64,000 bases of DNA from Runella slithyformis DSM 19594 (GCF_000218895.1 NC_015703.1:3919001-3983000); one strand, 5' to 3'; shown: positions 11,301 through 20,823, numbered from the stretch's first letter. Made by a program: numbers and translations. Notes: generated by a model from the letters alone, not told the origin.

Positions 11301-14035
11301 GCGTCATAGGTATGATTTACTTTTCCTGAAGTAGTAGTACTGAAGCTGATACTGAACGCCCCGCTTGCAAATGCTACGTCCGAGTCATTTTGGGTATTGC
11401 CGTTGTTGGCGGTTGAATTTTTGGTGGTAGCTTCAAACTGACCCAAACCTGCGACATTTAACAGGCTTCCTGTTAATTGCCCTTCTCCAAAAACAATTCT
11501 GTAGGCTGTGTTTTCCAGTAAGGTCGTGTCAGCACCTGTGCCTGTCCAGCCTGAACCTAATCTTGATTTCGAAGAAAAGTAATATTCACCATTAGTGGTT
11601 GTCTTGGTAGTGGCCAACTTGGATGTGCCTTTATAAAGTGTAACGTTTATACCTGCGAGCGGTTTTTCGCAGGCTTCCTGTACGCCATTTTTGTTGGCGT
11701 CGTTCCACACGTAGTTACCGATTTCTAAATAGTTAGGCAGATCACAGGTCAATTCAAGGTCACCCAGACCGGTTGATTTAGCAAATGTGCCTGCATCCTG
11801 ATCGGTAACATATAAGAGAAAACCGGCAGTAGCATCCGAATCGGGTTTACCTGTGTCATTGTTTAAGTATTTTACTCCACCCGCATTAACGGTGCCGCCG
11901 GCATCTCTATTAAGCGGGTCCATTGCAGTTAATATTACCTTTCCACTGCCGGGACGTAAAGCTAACGCACCAAAGGCCTGTTCTGAATGGTTGAGTTTTC
12001 CACTAAATGACAACCAATCGTCGTTGTAAAATTCACCAAATCCCGGCCCTTGGTTATTACTGGGGTCAGACCCGGTAATACCGTCCACTTTGCCGTTATT
12101 TTCCAAAATAAAAGTAGAGCCGGACTTGGCAGCCCTTAAAATATCTCCCCCCGAAAATGCACTGTATAGATTAGTGGTTCCGGTGGGGGCGTAATTTTTG
12201 AATCCGGTTTGTAAGCCGGTACGGTCTGCAAGGCCCAAAATCATAGAACCATCTATGTCAAACTCAATGTCTGAGAGTATAGGTTGGGGATAAATGATCC
12301 GATATGAATCTGTATTTGTACTGAAACTGCCTGTATTGAGGTCGTTAAAATCGTCAGACCAATTATTCCAAATTCCTAACTTAAGGAGTGGGGCATTAGC
12401 TGAAGCTTCAGATAGAAATACGGGGCCTTTAGGATAGGTAAGCGGAAAGTTGAAAATCTCTGTAAAAGTAGTAGTAGCGGGGTCAAACGACTGGATTATG
12501 GCCCTTAAATTAGACGTAGTTGTGGAGGTTTGTCCATCACAAACGGTACCTACGTACACTTTTCCCTGATACACTTTTAAACCAAACGGGCGATTACTTC
12601 CGCCTGAACAAACAGTTGGTATGGCATAGCTGCCGGCCAGCGTTGGAGTGGCACCTGAGATGTTCAGCTTGTAGAGTTTTTTGTCATGTAAATTGGTAAA
12701 GTACAGGAATTGGCCATCCTCCGATATCTCTAAATCACCGATACCTGCTTTTCCTACCAATGCAAATGCCGCTTGGTCATTGCTTGGGCCACTCAAAGTA
12801 GTGGGTAAGCCGCGACTCGAGTTTGAAGGAATGGTACCCAAATTGATACTTAGTGGTGCAGCTTCTAAGTCAACGTAGGTAGATGTGGTATTCGTGATCA
12901 TATTAGTAACATAAATACCGCCGAGTCCGGCAGGTCCCAGGCCGGAGTGTCTCCGTAAAACGGCGGAGGTAAACAGACGTTCTTTGTACTTATCGTAAGC
13001 AATACCCCACACACTGCCAATTTTAGCTGCATCTGCCAGAACGGTAACGGCAGTGGCGTCTTTAGGTCCCGTTTTCCCATACTTAAAAGACACCAAAGCA
13101 TCCCCCGAAGCTGTCGCCGAGCCGGATGTTAATGGGTTACCGTTTACAAAACAGGAAGTGACGATACGGGGAAAATTCTGGCAATAGTCGCTGGGGTTGA
13201 GAATTCCTAAGTCGACATTGCAATCAGGTGCTTTTATGAACTGTACGGTTGTCCTGTTGTCCGTGCCGGAAAGGGTTCCCTGGCCTGCATAGGAAGCGAG
13301 ATTACTAAATTCTACCCGAACAGGATACGCCTTAGCGGGAACATTAAAAGAATACTTGCCAAAACTGTTGGTGGTTGTGGTACCTACCAACGCGCCATTG
13401 CAATCAAATATTTTGACAGTAACCCCCGATAGCCCCTCGTTGTCAGAAATCCCCCCTGCTTCGCCTTTTTCTCGCACACCATTGGCATTATAGTCAAAAA
13501 ACACTGTCCCACCGAGTTGTCCGGCAGGGCAGGCAGTAGTTTGACAAGCCGCAGGAATATTAAAAGGGGCACTGGTTGCAGTACAGGTTGAGTTGAATCT
13601 TGCCGTCACAGTTTTGCCCGTTGAACCGTCTGCCGGTACTTCAAATGCCACTACTTGGGGAGAGCCAATGAATACGGTCGTATTGAAAACGGTTCCGTCG
13701 GTCCCTTCATAGGAGGTAGCAATATTCCCTATTTGAATAGTTCGGGTAGCAGGTACACTCCCTGCGGGGCCTGTAACCGTGATCTGTCCACCTGAAGGAG
13801 GATTGGCCCAGGCCACTTCAACGCTTATGGTAGCCTTTGAGCTTCCGGAAGACAGGTAACAGCCGGATACCGTGGGTTTAAGAGTGATGGAGCATTGAGC
13901 CTGTAAGGTGTTAGTACCTGCAGTACCTATCAACAATACAAGTTGGAAAAAAGCCAAAGGCAGCAAAATTGCTAACCGATGAATTTGCCTTGTCCAATAC
14001 TTTTCAAGAAAATGCGGGGTAAAATAGTTTTGCAT
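8345..14035 (-). CDS. Giant SdrD-B / DUF11 repeat surface protein
   Basis: About 1,896 residues from the ATG at 14035, which gives a clean signal peptide (RLAILLPLAFFQLVLLIG ... LQAQC). The frame stays open to an ATG at 14308 (and 14212), which would add up to 91 hydrophobic residues. Domains: SdrD-B collagen-like beta domains at about 172-260, 770-860 and 1350-1440 (each with a DxNxNGxxE-like calcium motif, e.g. DANKNGVQE); a middle beta-propeller-like region with WGIAYDKYKERLF; five 55-75-residue repeats beginning KPNAG and containing a GGTW core and AGTYRFIYT-like strand (about 1017-1340 and 1497-1570); a DUF11 domain (about 1675-1800). The C-terminus is cysteine-rich, ending CIPFTVKQTKKGKK, not a canonical T9SS tail. 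Probably a cell-surface adhesin or sheath protein. Confidence 0.85.
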   Translation of the reverse strand: MQNYFTPHFLEKYWTRQIHRLAILLPLAFFQLVLLIGTAGTNTLQAQCSITLKPTVSGCYLSSGSSKATISVEVAWANPPSGGQITVTGPAGSVPATRTIQIGNIATSYEGTDGTVFNTTVFIGSPQVVAFEVPADGSTGKTVTARFNSTCTATSAPFNIPAACQTTACPAGQLGGTVFFDYNANGVREKGEAGGISDNEGLSGVTVKIFDCNGALVGTTTTNSFGKYSFNVPAKAYPVRVEFSNLASYAGQGTLSGTDNRTTVQFIKAPDCNVDLGILNPSDYCQNFPRIVTSCFVNGNPLTSGSATASGDALVSFKYGKTGPKDATAVTVLADAAKIGSVWGIAYDKYKERLFTSAVLRRHSGLGPAGLGGIYVTNMITNTTSTYVDLEAAPLSINLGTIPSNSSRGLPTTLSGPSNDQAAFALVGKAGIGDLEISEDGQFLYFTNLHDKKLYKLNISGATPTLAGSYAIPTVCSGGSNRPFGLKVYQGKVYVGTVCDGQTSTTTSNLRAIIQSFDPATTTFTEIFNFPLTYPKGPVFLSEASANAPLLKLGIWNNWSDDFNDLNTGSFSTNTDSYRIIYPQPILSDIEFDIDGSMILGLADRTGLQTGFKNYAPTGTTNLYSAFSGGDILRAAKSGSTFILENNGKVDGITGSDPSNNQGPGFGEFYNDDWLSFSGKLNHSEQAFGALALRPGSGKVILTAMDPLNRDAGGTVNAGGVKYLNNDTGKPDSDATAGFLLYVTDQDAGTFAKSTGLGDLELTCDLPNYLEIGNYVWNDANKNGVQEACEKPLAGINVTLYKGTSKLATTKTTTNGEYYFSSKSRLGSGWTGTGADTTLLENTAYRIVFGEGQLTGSLLNVAGLGQFEATTKNSTANNGNTQNDSDVAFASGAFSISFSTTTSGKVNHTYDAGFVCVIPSIGNKITVTPPTCSGVTSQNNGKVSLSAAIAPFTKFRVKTGTGAWTGDTTFATATAIGSTFPFDLQTSVPNAGATYKIRFYIGECCYKDTTITVNPVSCLCTKPNAGINQTICAPITTAALTGFTPTGGTWSAQTGNPSAATVSSTGAVTGMTAAGVYNFIYTVQGGCSDTVSVTRNAKPNAGADKSICQPLTATSLTGFSPAGGSWTVDAKPTGTTPTVTSTGAVTGMTATGTYSFIYTVSNCTDTVQVTVNAKPNAGGDKNLACADPVAGTLQTSTSLAGFSPAGGTWSAVANNPATATVTNAGAVSGMVNAGTYRFIYTVGSCADTVAITVQPCTGCVKPNAGPDVTLTCSPSGITATTATLNAVTSGGTWAPIGSPANPAAATINPTTGAVAGMTAAGTYRFVYSITGGGIVCTDTAAVIVPTCVVPLGSIGDYVWKDANKDGKQDAGEAGVNGIKVILWNATSAGTPTGKRDSTTTAGGGKYLFSNLPKGDYLVQFVKSTLPADCNAFTAKDSTAAGTTDKNDSDADKTTGITGKVSLDPKVLSGTSSPADSLATNNLTVDAGLLPATICIKPNAGPDQTLVCGTTAPSTANLVDALAGQKWKVLSVQPNTTVSVTTPAGLVSGMTAPGQYRFILQTQSDSLACRDTVSIMVPNCACPTVNVLTHNAIVCKDSLFPNLSVTIIGNNTQGVTATWYANATGGSVLSTGLNFKPTGLASVTDTFYVQLNGVTTNCQQNPRTPVVVTVQDCTKEVDLALKKLINTKVAQIGDVLTYTLKVYNQSNTGATGVEVTDSIATTVQFQTGSFIASRGSAAISGNVIKWTIGNIAANGDTVTLTYKVKATQEGVHFNTAEISKTNEKDVDSTPGNGNEGEDDIDRQCFTVPVKLCPGEKAEVNIPTKYTNVQWFKNGGSTSIGSGNFLLISEVGTYTFTATNQSCPASGCCPIIIEPGVNCCPEDLCIPFTVKQTKKGKK

Positions 14036-14533
14036 ACGAATGGATTTTAAGCGACGCTGATATTTTTCTGAAAACTCAGGTTGTACGCTCAAAAAGGCAG
14101 CAATGATTATGCAAAAAACAGCCTGGTGGGGTAGGGATATATACCAACAACAGGGAAAGAATGCAAACGACAAAATAAGGCTGTATAGTTTATTTTGCGA
14201 TAGATTTTCCATTGGAATGAAGGTCGTATTGCCCTCTGATGGTTGCGTAAATTTATGCTGTTTTAGGCTGTTGCAGAGGTGCCCGGCTATGCTCAAAGAG
14301 TGTGCCAAAAGACAGTCGGTGTTTGTAGCCTTTGTGTATCTTTAGTGAGAAAATCAACACTAACGTGCCGGGGAAAAGAAAAAAATGACCATTTTTGAAT
14401 ACATTACCGACAATAGCCGGTGTAGGTTTGGGTGCTGTAAAATTCGGGGAATTTCATAAGTTGGAAGGTTCCGGGCAGCAGTGATGTGTAATGCGGAAAA
14501 GCCCGCATCGTTGGGGGCGTATTCCGAAGAAAT
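14036..14533. other. Gap between surface protein and histidine kinase
   Basis: The 3' part (14036-14308) is the in-frame extension of the surface-protein gene and would encode two extra hydrophobic segments if an upstream ATG were used. The remainder (14309-14533) holds no recognisable gene; it presumably contains the surface-protein promoter. Confidence 0.5.
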
Positions 14534-16399
14534 TTAAATTATATTCTCCGCCGGCAGCCTTACTTCGAATGTGGTTCCCTTTCCTTCCACGCTCCTTACA
14601 CTGATACTGCCCCTGTTACGCTTCACAAAACGCCCCACCGTAATAAGTCCCATCCCCATACCATCTTGGCCGATCTGGGCTTTTTGGGGAGCATCAAACA
14701 CACGCTGGATCACGGCCGCTTTCCGTGCAGGTATTCCGCCTGCATCGTCGGTAAACTCTAACACTATGGCAGGGGATTGAACTTTGGCGGAAATACGTAA
14801 ATTGCCTGCTTGCGAAAGAGCCTTAAAGGAATTGTCTATCAGGTTTCGTACGATCAAATCAAACGCATTGGGGTCAACATAAGCCATAAGGTTTTTGTCG
14901 ACAACTATTTCAAAACGAACGTTTTTTAGGATGTTTACCCCTGCATATAAATCCACAATATCCTGTACTCGCTCATAAACAGGCAAGGGTTCAGGCTCAT
15001 AAGGCAGCGATTCCTGCTGCGACATGGCCCAAGCCACTAAATTGTCAAGCATTTTTTGAAGCCGTACCCCTGACTCGTCGATGGCTACTGAAAGCTGTTC
15101 GATAGCCGTGTAGTTTTGCCTGCGTAAATGAAACCCTATCAACGCTTTAATACCTTGAAAAGCGTACATCGGGCGGCGCAAATCGTGTGCTACAATGCCA
15201 AACAGCTGATCGCGGGCTTTGGTAAGGTTGTGAAGGTGAGTATTGGCTTGGCGCAGGCGCAATCCCAGATACCCTAACACCAAAGCTACGACCACCGCTA
15301 TGCCCAACAGGGTCAGAATAAAACGATTGCGGTTTGCTGTTTTGACTTGTTCAAGGGTTAATTCGGCTATTTGCTTTTGCTTATTTTCGGCCTGAAATTC
15401 AATCAATTTTTGCTCGCGTTCCCGAACGTAAATAGTATCCTGTATCATTATAATACTGTCTGCATAGCTCAAAGCTTCTTTGTAGCGACCTCTGCGTGCC
15501 ATTTCTTCTTTAAATGATATATACAGATTCAGTAAGTCGAAAGGGTCATAAGTGTTGGGATTATAACGAATCAGTTTTGCAACTTTCCTGCTTAAAGCCA
15601 ATCGCTCATCGTAACGCCCCAAAAACTCGCAATCGTTGGCTAAGTTTTGAGTACGCGTAATAATTTCATTGATTTGATCGGGTTTGAGCCGTGCCAAAAT
15701 CGCTTTATTAAGGGCGTATGAGGCGGCATAGTCTTGCTGATAATAATAGGTGACAGCGAGAAAACCTTTGAATAAATTCACCGCATATTGGTACTGAGGA
15801 TTGTTTTCGCACAAATGAAGGGCTGCTTTGATTAATCGTATGATGGCTTTGTTGTCACCGTCGGGTTTGCCGGCTAAAAAAAAATGCTCGCTGCCCACAA
15901 CATCTAAATAGTCATGGGGATTAAATCGAGCGCTTAGCAATTGCTTTGCTCTGAGCAGGTAGTTCTTAGCGGCATATCTGTCGCCTTTTTCCAGCAGAGT
16001 TACATCATAATTTGAGTACACTAAACTCGTAAGTACATAAATTATTCCCGAGGTATCTTTCAGAGCCTCAAATTTGCCTAAGATTTTGAGTTTATCTTTG
16101 ATAGTTGCACTATTCTGATGTTCGCCAAATATTTTTCCAACGGGGTGATTGAGGCGTTGCGATAATCGGGTAATTTCGGTGGTATGCCGTTTTAGCCGAT
16201 TAAGAAACATATAACCATATGTTCTCTCTAACCGTATCAGATTTTTCAACCGTTCCTCGGTAAGTTGAGGGTGAGTTTTCAGCCAATTTTCGAGGCTGTC
16301 AACGTTGTTGGTGGGATACGTATCGGAAAAAGTGAAATGTTGTGCGTGAGAGGGCGAGAGAAAGATACCCAAAAACAGGGTATACAGTACTTTGTACAT
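14534..16399 (-). CDS. Exported TPR sensor histidine kinase
   Basis: 621 residues: signal peptide (1-20, cleaved after SHAQ), a periplasmic helical TPR-like region (about 30-340), one membrane segment (about 364-386, FILTLLGIAVVVALVLGYL), a short coiled coil, HisKA with phospho-acceptor H405 in VAHDLRRP, and HATPase_c with N box (LIDNSFKAL), DDAGGIP and GMGMGL motifs. This architecture is common in Bacteroidota for kinases partnered with LytTR regulators. The cognate regulator gene ends 65 bases upstream, so the two form an operon with regulator first. Confidence 0.9.
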   Translation of the reverse strand: MYKVLYTLFLGIFLSPSHAQHFTFSDTYPTNNVDSLENWLKTHPQLTEERLKNLIRLERTYGYMFLNRLKRHTTEITRLSQRLNHPVGKIFGEHQNSATIKDKLKILGKFEALKDTSGIIYVLTSLVYSNYDVTLLEKGDRYAAKNYLLRAKQLLSARFNPHDYLDVVGSEHFFLAGKPDGDNKAIIRLIKAALHLCENNPQYQYAVNLFKGFLAVTYYYQQDYAASYALNKAILARLKPDQINEIITRTQNLANDCEFLGRYDERLALSRKVAKLIRYNPNTYDPFDLLNLYISFKEEMARRGRYKEALSYADSIIMIQDTIYVREREQKLIEFQAENKQKQIAELTLEQVKTANRNRFILTLLGIAVVVALVLGYLGLRLRQANTHLHNLTKARDQLFGIVAHDLRRPMYAFQGIKALIGFHLRRQNYTAIEQLSVAIDESGVRLQKMLDNLVAWAMSQQESLPYEPEPLPVYERVQDIVDLYAGVNILKNVRFEIVVDKNLMAYVDPNAFDLIVRNLIDNSFKALSQAGNLRISAKVQSPAIVLEFTDDAGGIPARKAAVIQRVFDAPQKAQIGQDGMGMGLITVGRFVKRNRGSISVRSVEGKGTTFEVRLPAENII

Positions 16400-16464
16400 A
16401 TTATGCGTATTGTTTGCTCAAAAATACCCCATACAGCGTTTATTTTTGTATAAACGGGCATATT

Positions 16465-17160
16465 TTATGGTATAATCCGAGTCAGTCGGGCAATGGTATT
16501 ACGGCGGTAGGCACGGCCGATGGGAAGGGTCTTTCCATGGGTAACGATAATGCCGGCCGTCAGATCCATGCGCTTCACAAAATCCGTATTGACAATAAAG
16601 GATTTATGGATTTGCAGAAATCGGTCGTCGAGCGTTGCGGTTAGGTTTTTGAGGGATGATTTGTAAGAGTATACCCTATCGGTGGTATACACTTTCATGT
16701 AATTGCCGTCAGCCTCTATGTATAGGATCGCATCGTAAGCAAGCGCAATTTTTTGTTTGAATTTGCCCAGTACCTCCAGTTGTTTGGGGGCACCAAGCTT
16801 GGTAACGGTGCCCGGCTTCACCATTGCGCGAATCGCGGCAATAAGGGTGAGCCCGTGAAAAGGCTTGACAATAAAGGTGCTGTTGGAGATTTGCAGGGCT
16901 TGATCAAGCAATAGGTGGCTTGCATAGGCTGTCATAAAAATAACCGGATAGGTGCGATCGGTATTCGTGAATAATCGGAACCCAATTCCATCGGTCAACA
17001 GGATATCAGATACTACAAGGTGAGGGGGACGAGTAAGGAGTTTGGTACGGGCTTCCTCCAGCGTACCGGCAAAATCCAACCGCACCTCGGGCAGGTCATC
17101 GAGCATTAACTCCAGTTGTTGCTGCCATACTTTATCGTCTTCTATGATTAAAATATCCAT
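16465..17160 (-). CDS. LytTR-family response regulator
   Basis: 231 residues from the ATG at 17160 (MDILIIEDD), preferred over an ATG 45 bases upstream because it starts right at the first receiver strand. Receiver: acidic pair E7/D8/D9, phospho-acceptor D52 in LVVSDILL, and the conserved lysine in FIVKPF. LytTR DNA-binding domain from about residue 130, with ILYIEADGNYMKVYT and FLQIHKSFIVN signatures. Acts with the downstream TPR kinase; its targets are not visible. Confidence 0.93.
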   Translation of the reverse strand: MDILIIEDDKVWQQQLELMLDDLPEVRLDFAGTLEEARTKLLTRPPHLVVSDILLTDGIGFRLFTNTDRTYPVIFMTAYASHLLLDQALQISNSTFIVKPFHGLTLIAAIRAMVKPGTVTKLGAPKQLEVLGKFKQKIALAYDAILYIEADGNYMKVYTTDRVYSYKSSLKNLTATLDDRFLQIHKSFIVNTDFVKRMDLTAGIIVTHGKTLPIGRAYRRNTIARLTRIIP

Positions 17161-17570
17161 ATTAGGGTAAAGTGGTATCAAAAGTACATACGTACTCCTG
17201 TACAAATGTGATTTTTAAATTAAGCAGTATAGTATAATATGGTGATGAACGACAGAAAAGATACACGAACGACGTAGTGTTGGCTGTTGTTTATATATTT
17301 TGTGGGTTTTTGGCATTGTTTGGTAAAAATTGACTTGGATTTTATACCGATATGACTGATGCCTTGTACAGATAATATCCCTGTTTAAAGATGCTGTTAA
17401 TCATGAATGCCAATTTTTTAACCATAGATGAGCGGGATACAGCATGGTATCGGAGGATATTCCCGTTTTCAGAGTGCTCTGACCCACACATATAGCGAGC
17501 CAAAATACCAAAGCGTTTATTGCGTGGCTGTTAAGTCAATCTATTCTTTTTGAATTAAGGTTTTTAAGAT
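17161..17570. other. Regulator promoter region and empty stretch
   Basis: No gene is seen in these 410 bases. Next to the regulator start there is a minus-strand TACTTTTG element (plus 17179-17186), a perfect match to TAnnTTTG, and an overlapping inverted repeat AGTAC-4-GTACT (17183-17196) that could be an operator. Confidence 0.45.
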
Positions 17571-17771
17571 TTGGGCTTTATCCGGGCTCATCCGGAGAAA
17601 AGAAGGGAGCGTGCCGCTTACCTGTTGAGTGAGGGATACTCGTGCTGCGAAGTATCCCGAATGGTTGGCTATGGCGCAAAATCGTCCATTAAGTTTAATC
17701 TCATGTTTCAGCGACATTATGGAATGACGCCTAAAAAGTACCAAATGGAAAAAAAACGGGAAATGGGGTAA
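17571..17771 (+). pseudogene. AraC-type helix-turn-helix fragment
   Basis: 66 codons beginning with TTG directly after an in-frame stop. The translation RRERAAYLLSEGYSCCEVSR and VGYGAKSSIKFNLMFQRHYG followed by MTPKKYQ matches the C-terminal HTH of AraC/XylS regulators. The first HTH helix pair and any ligand domain are missing, so this is most likely the tail of a decayed regulator, although a very small HTH protein cannot be excluded. Confidence 0.55.
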
Positions 17772-17794
17772 GGGAATGCAAAATGCAGGCCTGA

Positions 17795-17843
17795 CAAGTC
17801 AACGGGCGGCAATTCTATGAAAGAATTGCCGTCCGTTGACTTG
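17795..17843 (+). terminator. Bidirectional hairpin terminator
   Basis: A 22-bp stem (17795-17816 with 17822-17843) with one G-T mismatch and a 5-base loop, between the AraC fragment and the convergent PspC gene. Confidence 0.8.
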
Positions 17844-17856
17844 TTGACTTCGTTAT

Positions 17857-20406
17857 TTATTCACCCTGCCGATGAATGCGGCTGGCACCGCTGCTGTTTG
17901 ATTTTAGGTTGGGGATATTGCCCAGATTGACCTTACTCACCCCTGAGGCCTCTACATCGCCGTTTTGAATGGACATGTGTACGGCATCCAGGGAGCATGC
18001 ACCGGCCAGATCCGCTTCGAGTGTGGTGGCGCTGCCGTGCAATTCTACTTTGGATGCCCCTGCTATGTCTAATTCTATTTTTTTAGCGGTAACATCAATG
18101 TACGTTTTGGATGCTCCGGAGATGTCCACTTTCAGCGTTCCTGCATTTCTGAAGTCTACCACCTTCCCTAAGGTAGCGCCCGAGAGGTCAATAGCCTCAA
18201 TGTCCGGAACGGTGATCGTGATTCCCACGCGCTTGTTGCGTTCAAAAAGCTTGACTTTTCGACGGTTTTCAACCCGAAGTGTACCGTCTTCCACTTTTAC
18301 TTTCACGTCGTCGAGGTCGCTTTCACGGCCGTCGGCTACTACTTTATAGAGGTCTCCTTTTCGAATGGTTACCACAAAAGCACCGCTGATTTTCACTTTG
18401 CTGAAATTGGTTACGTCAAACTGCTTGACCATTTCGCCCTTGGCATCAAACGACCGGTCAAAGGCTTCGTTCAGTCCCGACTCAATGCCGTCGCTGAGTT
18501 CGTCCAGATCGTGAGAGTCATCGTGGTTCTCAGAATTGTCAGTATTTACTGAGATAGGGCGGTCGAGACAGACCAGACCGGAATCGCGTTTGATGGCCCA
18601 ACGAATATTTTTAAACATTTCTTCGTTGATGTCCAAATCGTACTCATTCCGGATCTGATTCCGGACACCCCAGAAGTTATCGTAAAAATCACGGGTCATG
18701 CGGAAGGTTTTGTCATAAGGGAAATACAACATCAGCCGTACACTTTGCCCGCGAAAACGGGGAGCTTTGTCTGAAAGACTGAAATCTTCGTCAAAGACCA
18801 GCGTAGAATCACTCTGTACAATATTGTACACAATGGCGGAAGCGTTGCGCTCGGCATCCCGGCGCGAACGTCCCTGCGACTGAAACGTGAACTCAACTTT
18901 GGCATCACTGCTTTCGTAGCCTTCCAGGTCCAGTTGGGTGTTGTTGTAACCGTCGTTGGAATGGTTTTCATTGACATCCAGCAATACGGGCGTTTGCGGC
19001 AGTTTATACGTCTGTTCTTTTTCAACGGTTCCTTCCCGACGGAAGTTGGCCCCATAGCGGAAGCCGAAGACGGTACTTCCCAAAAGACCGGCCAAAAAGA
19101 GCCCAAGGAAGGTTTGCCAAACGGTCGGGGTAAATTTATTTTCTTTGGTCAATAAAGAAATTCCCAACCAAGCCAGCGTGGCAAAAGGAACGCCGATGGC
19201 GAGGAAAGCAAATACGTAGGCGACCGGTGAGACTTCTCCAATGAAGAAGTTGAGTGGCATGAGCTCGTTATCAATTTGACCGAAATCCCACGTACCGAGA
19301 CCGAATACGGCAAACAGCGCCGTGACCAGACCCAGTAATGCGCCCGCACCGGTCATGAAGAGGATGATTCCCGCAAAAATACGCATAATCACCACCAGAA
19401 ATTTCATGAGGGGTGTTAGGCCGCTGAACACCAATGCTACGGCACGAAAGGGAAATAAAAGCAGTTTGGTGGCGATGTTTTCTTCTTTCTGCTCGGGTTG
19501 CAGGGCTTTTTTGACGTTTGTTTCGATGTTTTCGAGGGTGATGGGCTGCCCTTTCATTTCCATTTTTTCCGTCAACGTATTGGCCTTCGGTGTGATGAGC
19601 CACAGAATGATGTACAGCAAAAAGCCGGTGCCGAAAAATAGTATACTTAATACCCAAAGAAAACGCACCACTCCCAGGTCCACGCCAAAGTAAGCGGCTA
19701 CCCCGGCCGCTACTCCACCGACCACTTTCTGGTCGGGGTTGCGGTAAAACTTCTTGATATTTTTGTCTTCTTCCAGTACATCGGAGCCGGGGAAAGATAT
19801 CCAGCAGGCAATGTATAATAAAAAGGTGAATCCGCTCAAAGGACCGAAAAACTCAGCAGTGTCGCCTCCGAATATCCCGCCGCCGATGGCCGGTAATCCC
19901 ATAAAGAAAAACAGGAACAGCAAACGTACGAAAAGCGGGTCAACGTTGAAATGATGGGCAATGCCCGCACAAACGCCGCCCAATAATTTACGTTTGGTAT
20001 CGCGGACGAGCTTTCGTGAAGGGGCATGCGCCGTACTTTTGGGAGCGGTCGGCTCAGCACTTCCCGCTGCCGATGACCCGAAGCCTGCGGAGGCTTTACT
20101 GTCGGCGGCGGCCTGCGCGGCCAGGTCTTCTTCTTCTTCAATGGCTTCAAAATCGGCCACTGTTCCCATACTTTTGATGAGCTCCTCGACATCTTCCAGC
20201 GCAATCACCTGCTTTTCGGCAGCTTTTTGCTTATTCAGAAACTTCTCCGCAATGCGGCCTTCGATGTCAGAGATGATCTCTTTGCTGTCTTCGTACGAGG
20301 CAAAGTACTTCTGGATGGAGTTTAGGTAATTCCGTAATTTATCGTACCCGTCTTCTTCGATATAAAAAATCAGACCGGCGATATTGATGCTGATAGTCTT
20401 CTTCAT
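17857..20406 (-). CDS. PspC-domain membrane protein with C-terminal GIN (DUF2807) domain
   Basis: 849 residues. An N-terminal cytosolic region (1-100) has SDIEGRIAEKF and ALEDVEELIKSMG helices. Two PspC modules follow (KLLGGVCAGIAHHFNVD from about 142 and KVVGGVAAGVAAYFGVD from about 225), each with membrane helices, then three or four more membrane segments (about 310-470), a periplasmic linker, and from about 660 a right-handed beta-helix GIN/DUF2807 domain with repeated V-DISGASK-like turns. PspC modules are linked to envelope stress. It is preceded by a PadR gene 45 bp away, so it is probably repressed by that regulator. Confidence 0.88.
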   Translation of the reverse strand: MKKTISINIAGLIFYIEEDGYDKLRNYLNSIQKYFASYEDSKEIISDIEGRIAEKFLNKQKAAEKQVIALEDVEELIKSMGTVADFEAIEEEEDLAAQAAADSKASAGFGSSAAGSAEPTAPKSTAHAPSRKLVRDTKRKLLGGVCAGIAHHFNVDPLFVRLLFLFFFMGLPAIGGGIFGGDTAEFFGPLSGFTFLLYIACWISFPGSDVLEEDKNIKKFYRNPDQKVVGGVAAGVAAYFGVDLGVVRFLWVLSILFFGTGFLLYIILWLITPKANTLTEKMEMKGQPITLENIETNVKKALQPEQKEENIATKLLLFPFRAVALVFSGLTPLMKFLVVIMRIFAGIILFMTGAGALLGLVTALFAVFGLGTWDFGQIDNELMPLNFFIGEVSPVAYVFAFLAIGVPFATLAWLGISLLTKENKFTPTVWQTFLGLFLAGLLGSTVFGFRYGANFRREGTVEKEQTYKLPQTPVLLDVNENHSNDGYNNTQLDLEGYESSDAKVEFTFQSQGRSRRDAERNASAIVYNIVQSDSTLVFDEDFSLSDKAPRFRGQSVRLMLYFPYDKTFRMTRDFYDNFWGVRNQIRNEYDLDINEEMFKNIRWAIKRDSGLVCLDRPISVNTDNSENHDDSHDLDELSDGIESGLNEAFDRSFDAKGEMVKQFDVTNFSKVKISGAFVVTIRKGDLYKVVADGRESDLDDVKVKVEDGTLRVENRRKVKLFERNKRVGITITVPDIEAIDLSGATLGKVVDFRNAGTLKVDISGASKTYIDVTAKKIELDIAGASKVELHGSATTLEADLAGACSLDAVHMSIQNGDVEASGVSKVNLGNIPNLKSNSSGASRIHRQGE

Positions 20407-20451
20407 GGCAATGGATGCTTGCGCACCGGTTAACAGTTTGTCCGTTAATGG

Positions 20452-20823
20452 TTATGAGTTAGTGGGCTGTTGCTCATTTTGGGTTCCCAGGTCCTGTGTT
20501 TTCAACACGATCGTATGCACAGAGTCAGAAAGCTCGACCCATGTTTTTTGCATTTCCTCCAGAAACTGTTTGCCCGTATCGGTCAGTATATAATACTTTC
20601 GCGGCGGTCCGGAGGAGGATTCGACCCATTTATAATCAAGGAGGCCCGAGTTTTTAAGCCGGGTCAGCAGCGGATAAAGCGTGCCTTCTACCACCATAAT
20701 TTTGGCGGAGGTCAGTTCATCGAGCATATCGGAGGCGTATACTTCCCCCCGAGAAATGATGTGCATGATGCAGAATTCCAGGATTCCTTTGCGCATTTGC
20801 ACTTGAGCGTTCTCAATATTCAT
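20452..20823 (-). CDS. PadR-family transcriptional regulator
   Basis: 123 residues from the ATG at 20823 (MNIENAQVQMRKGILE). The open frame continues upstream into a palindromic repeat, so longer starts are rejected. Winged-HTH motifs typical of PadR are clear: LEFCIMHIISRGEVYASDML, VVEGTLYPLLTRLKNSGLL, and the wing GPPRKYYILTDTGK. It lies 45 bases upstream of the PspC gene on the same strand; PadR-PspC pairs are common and the regulator usually represses its own operon. Confidence 0.93.
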   Translation of the reverse strand: MNIENAQVQMRKGILEFCIMHIISRGEVYASDMLDELTSAKIMVVEGTLYPLLTRLKNSGLLDYKWVESSSGPPRKYYILTDTGKQFLEEMQKTWVELSDSVHTIVLKTQDLGTQNEQQPTNS

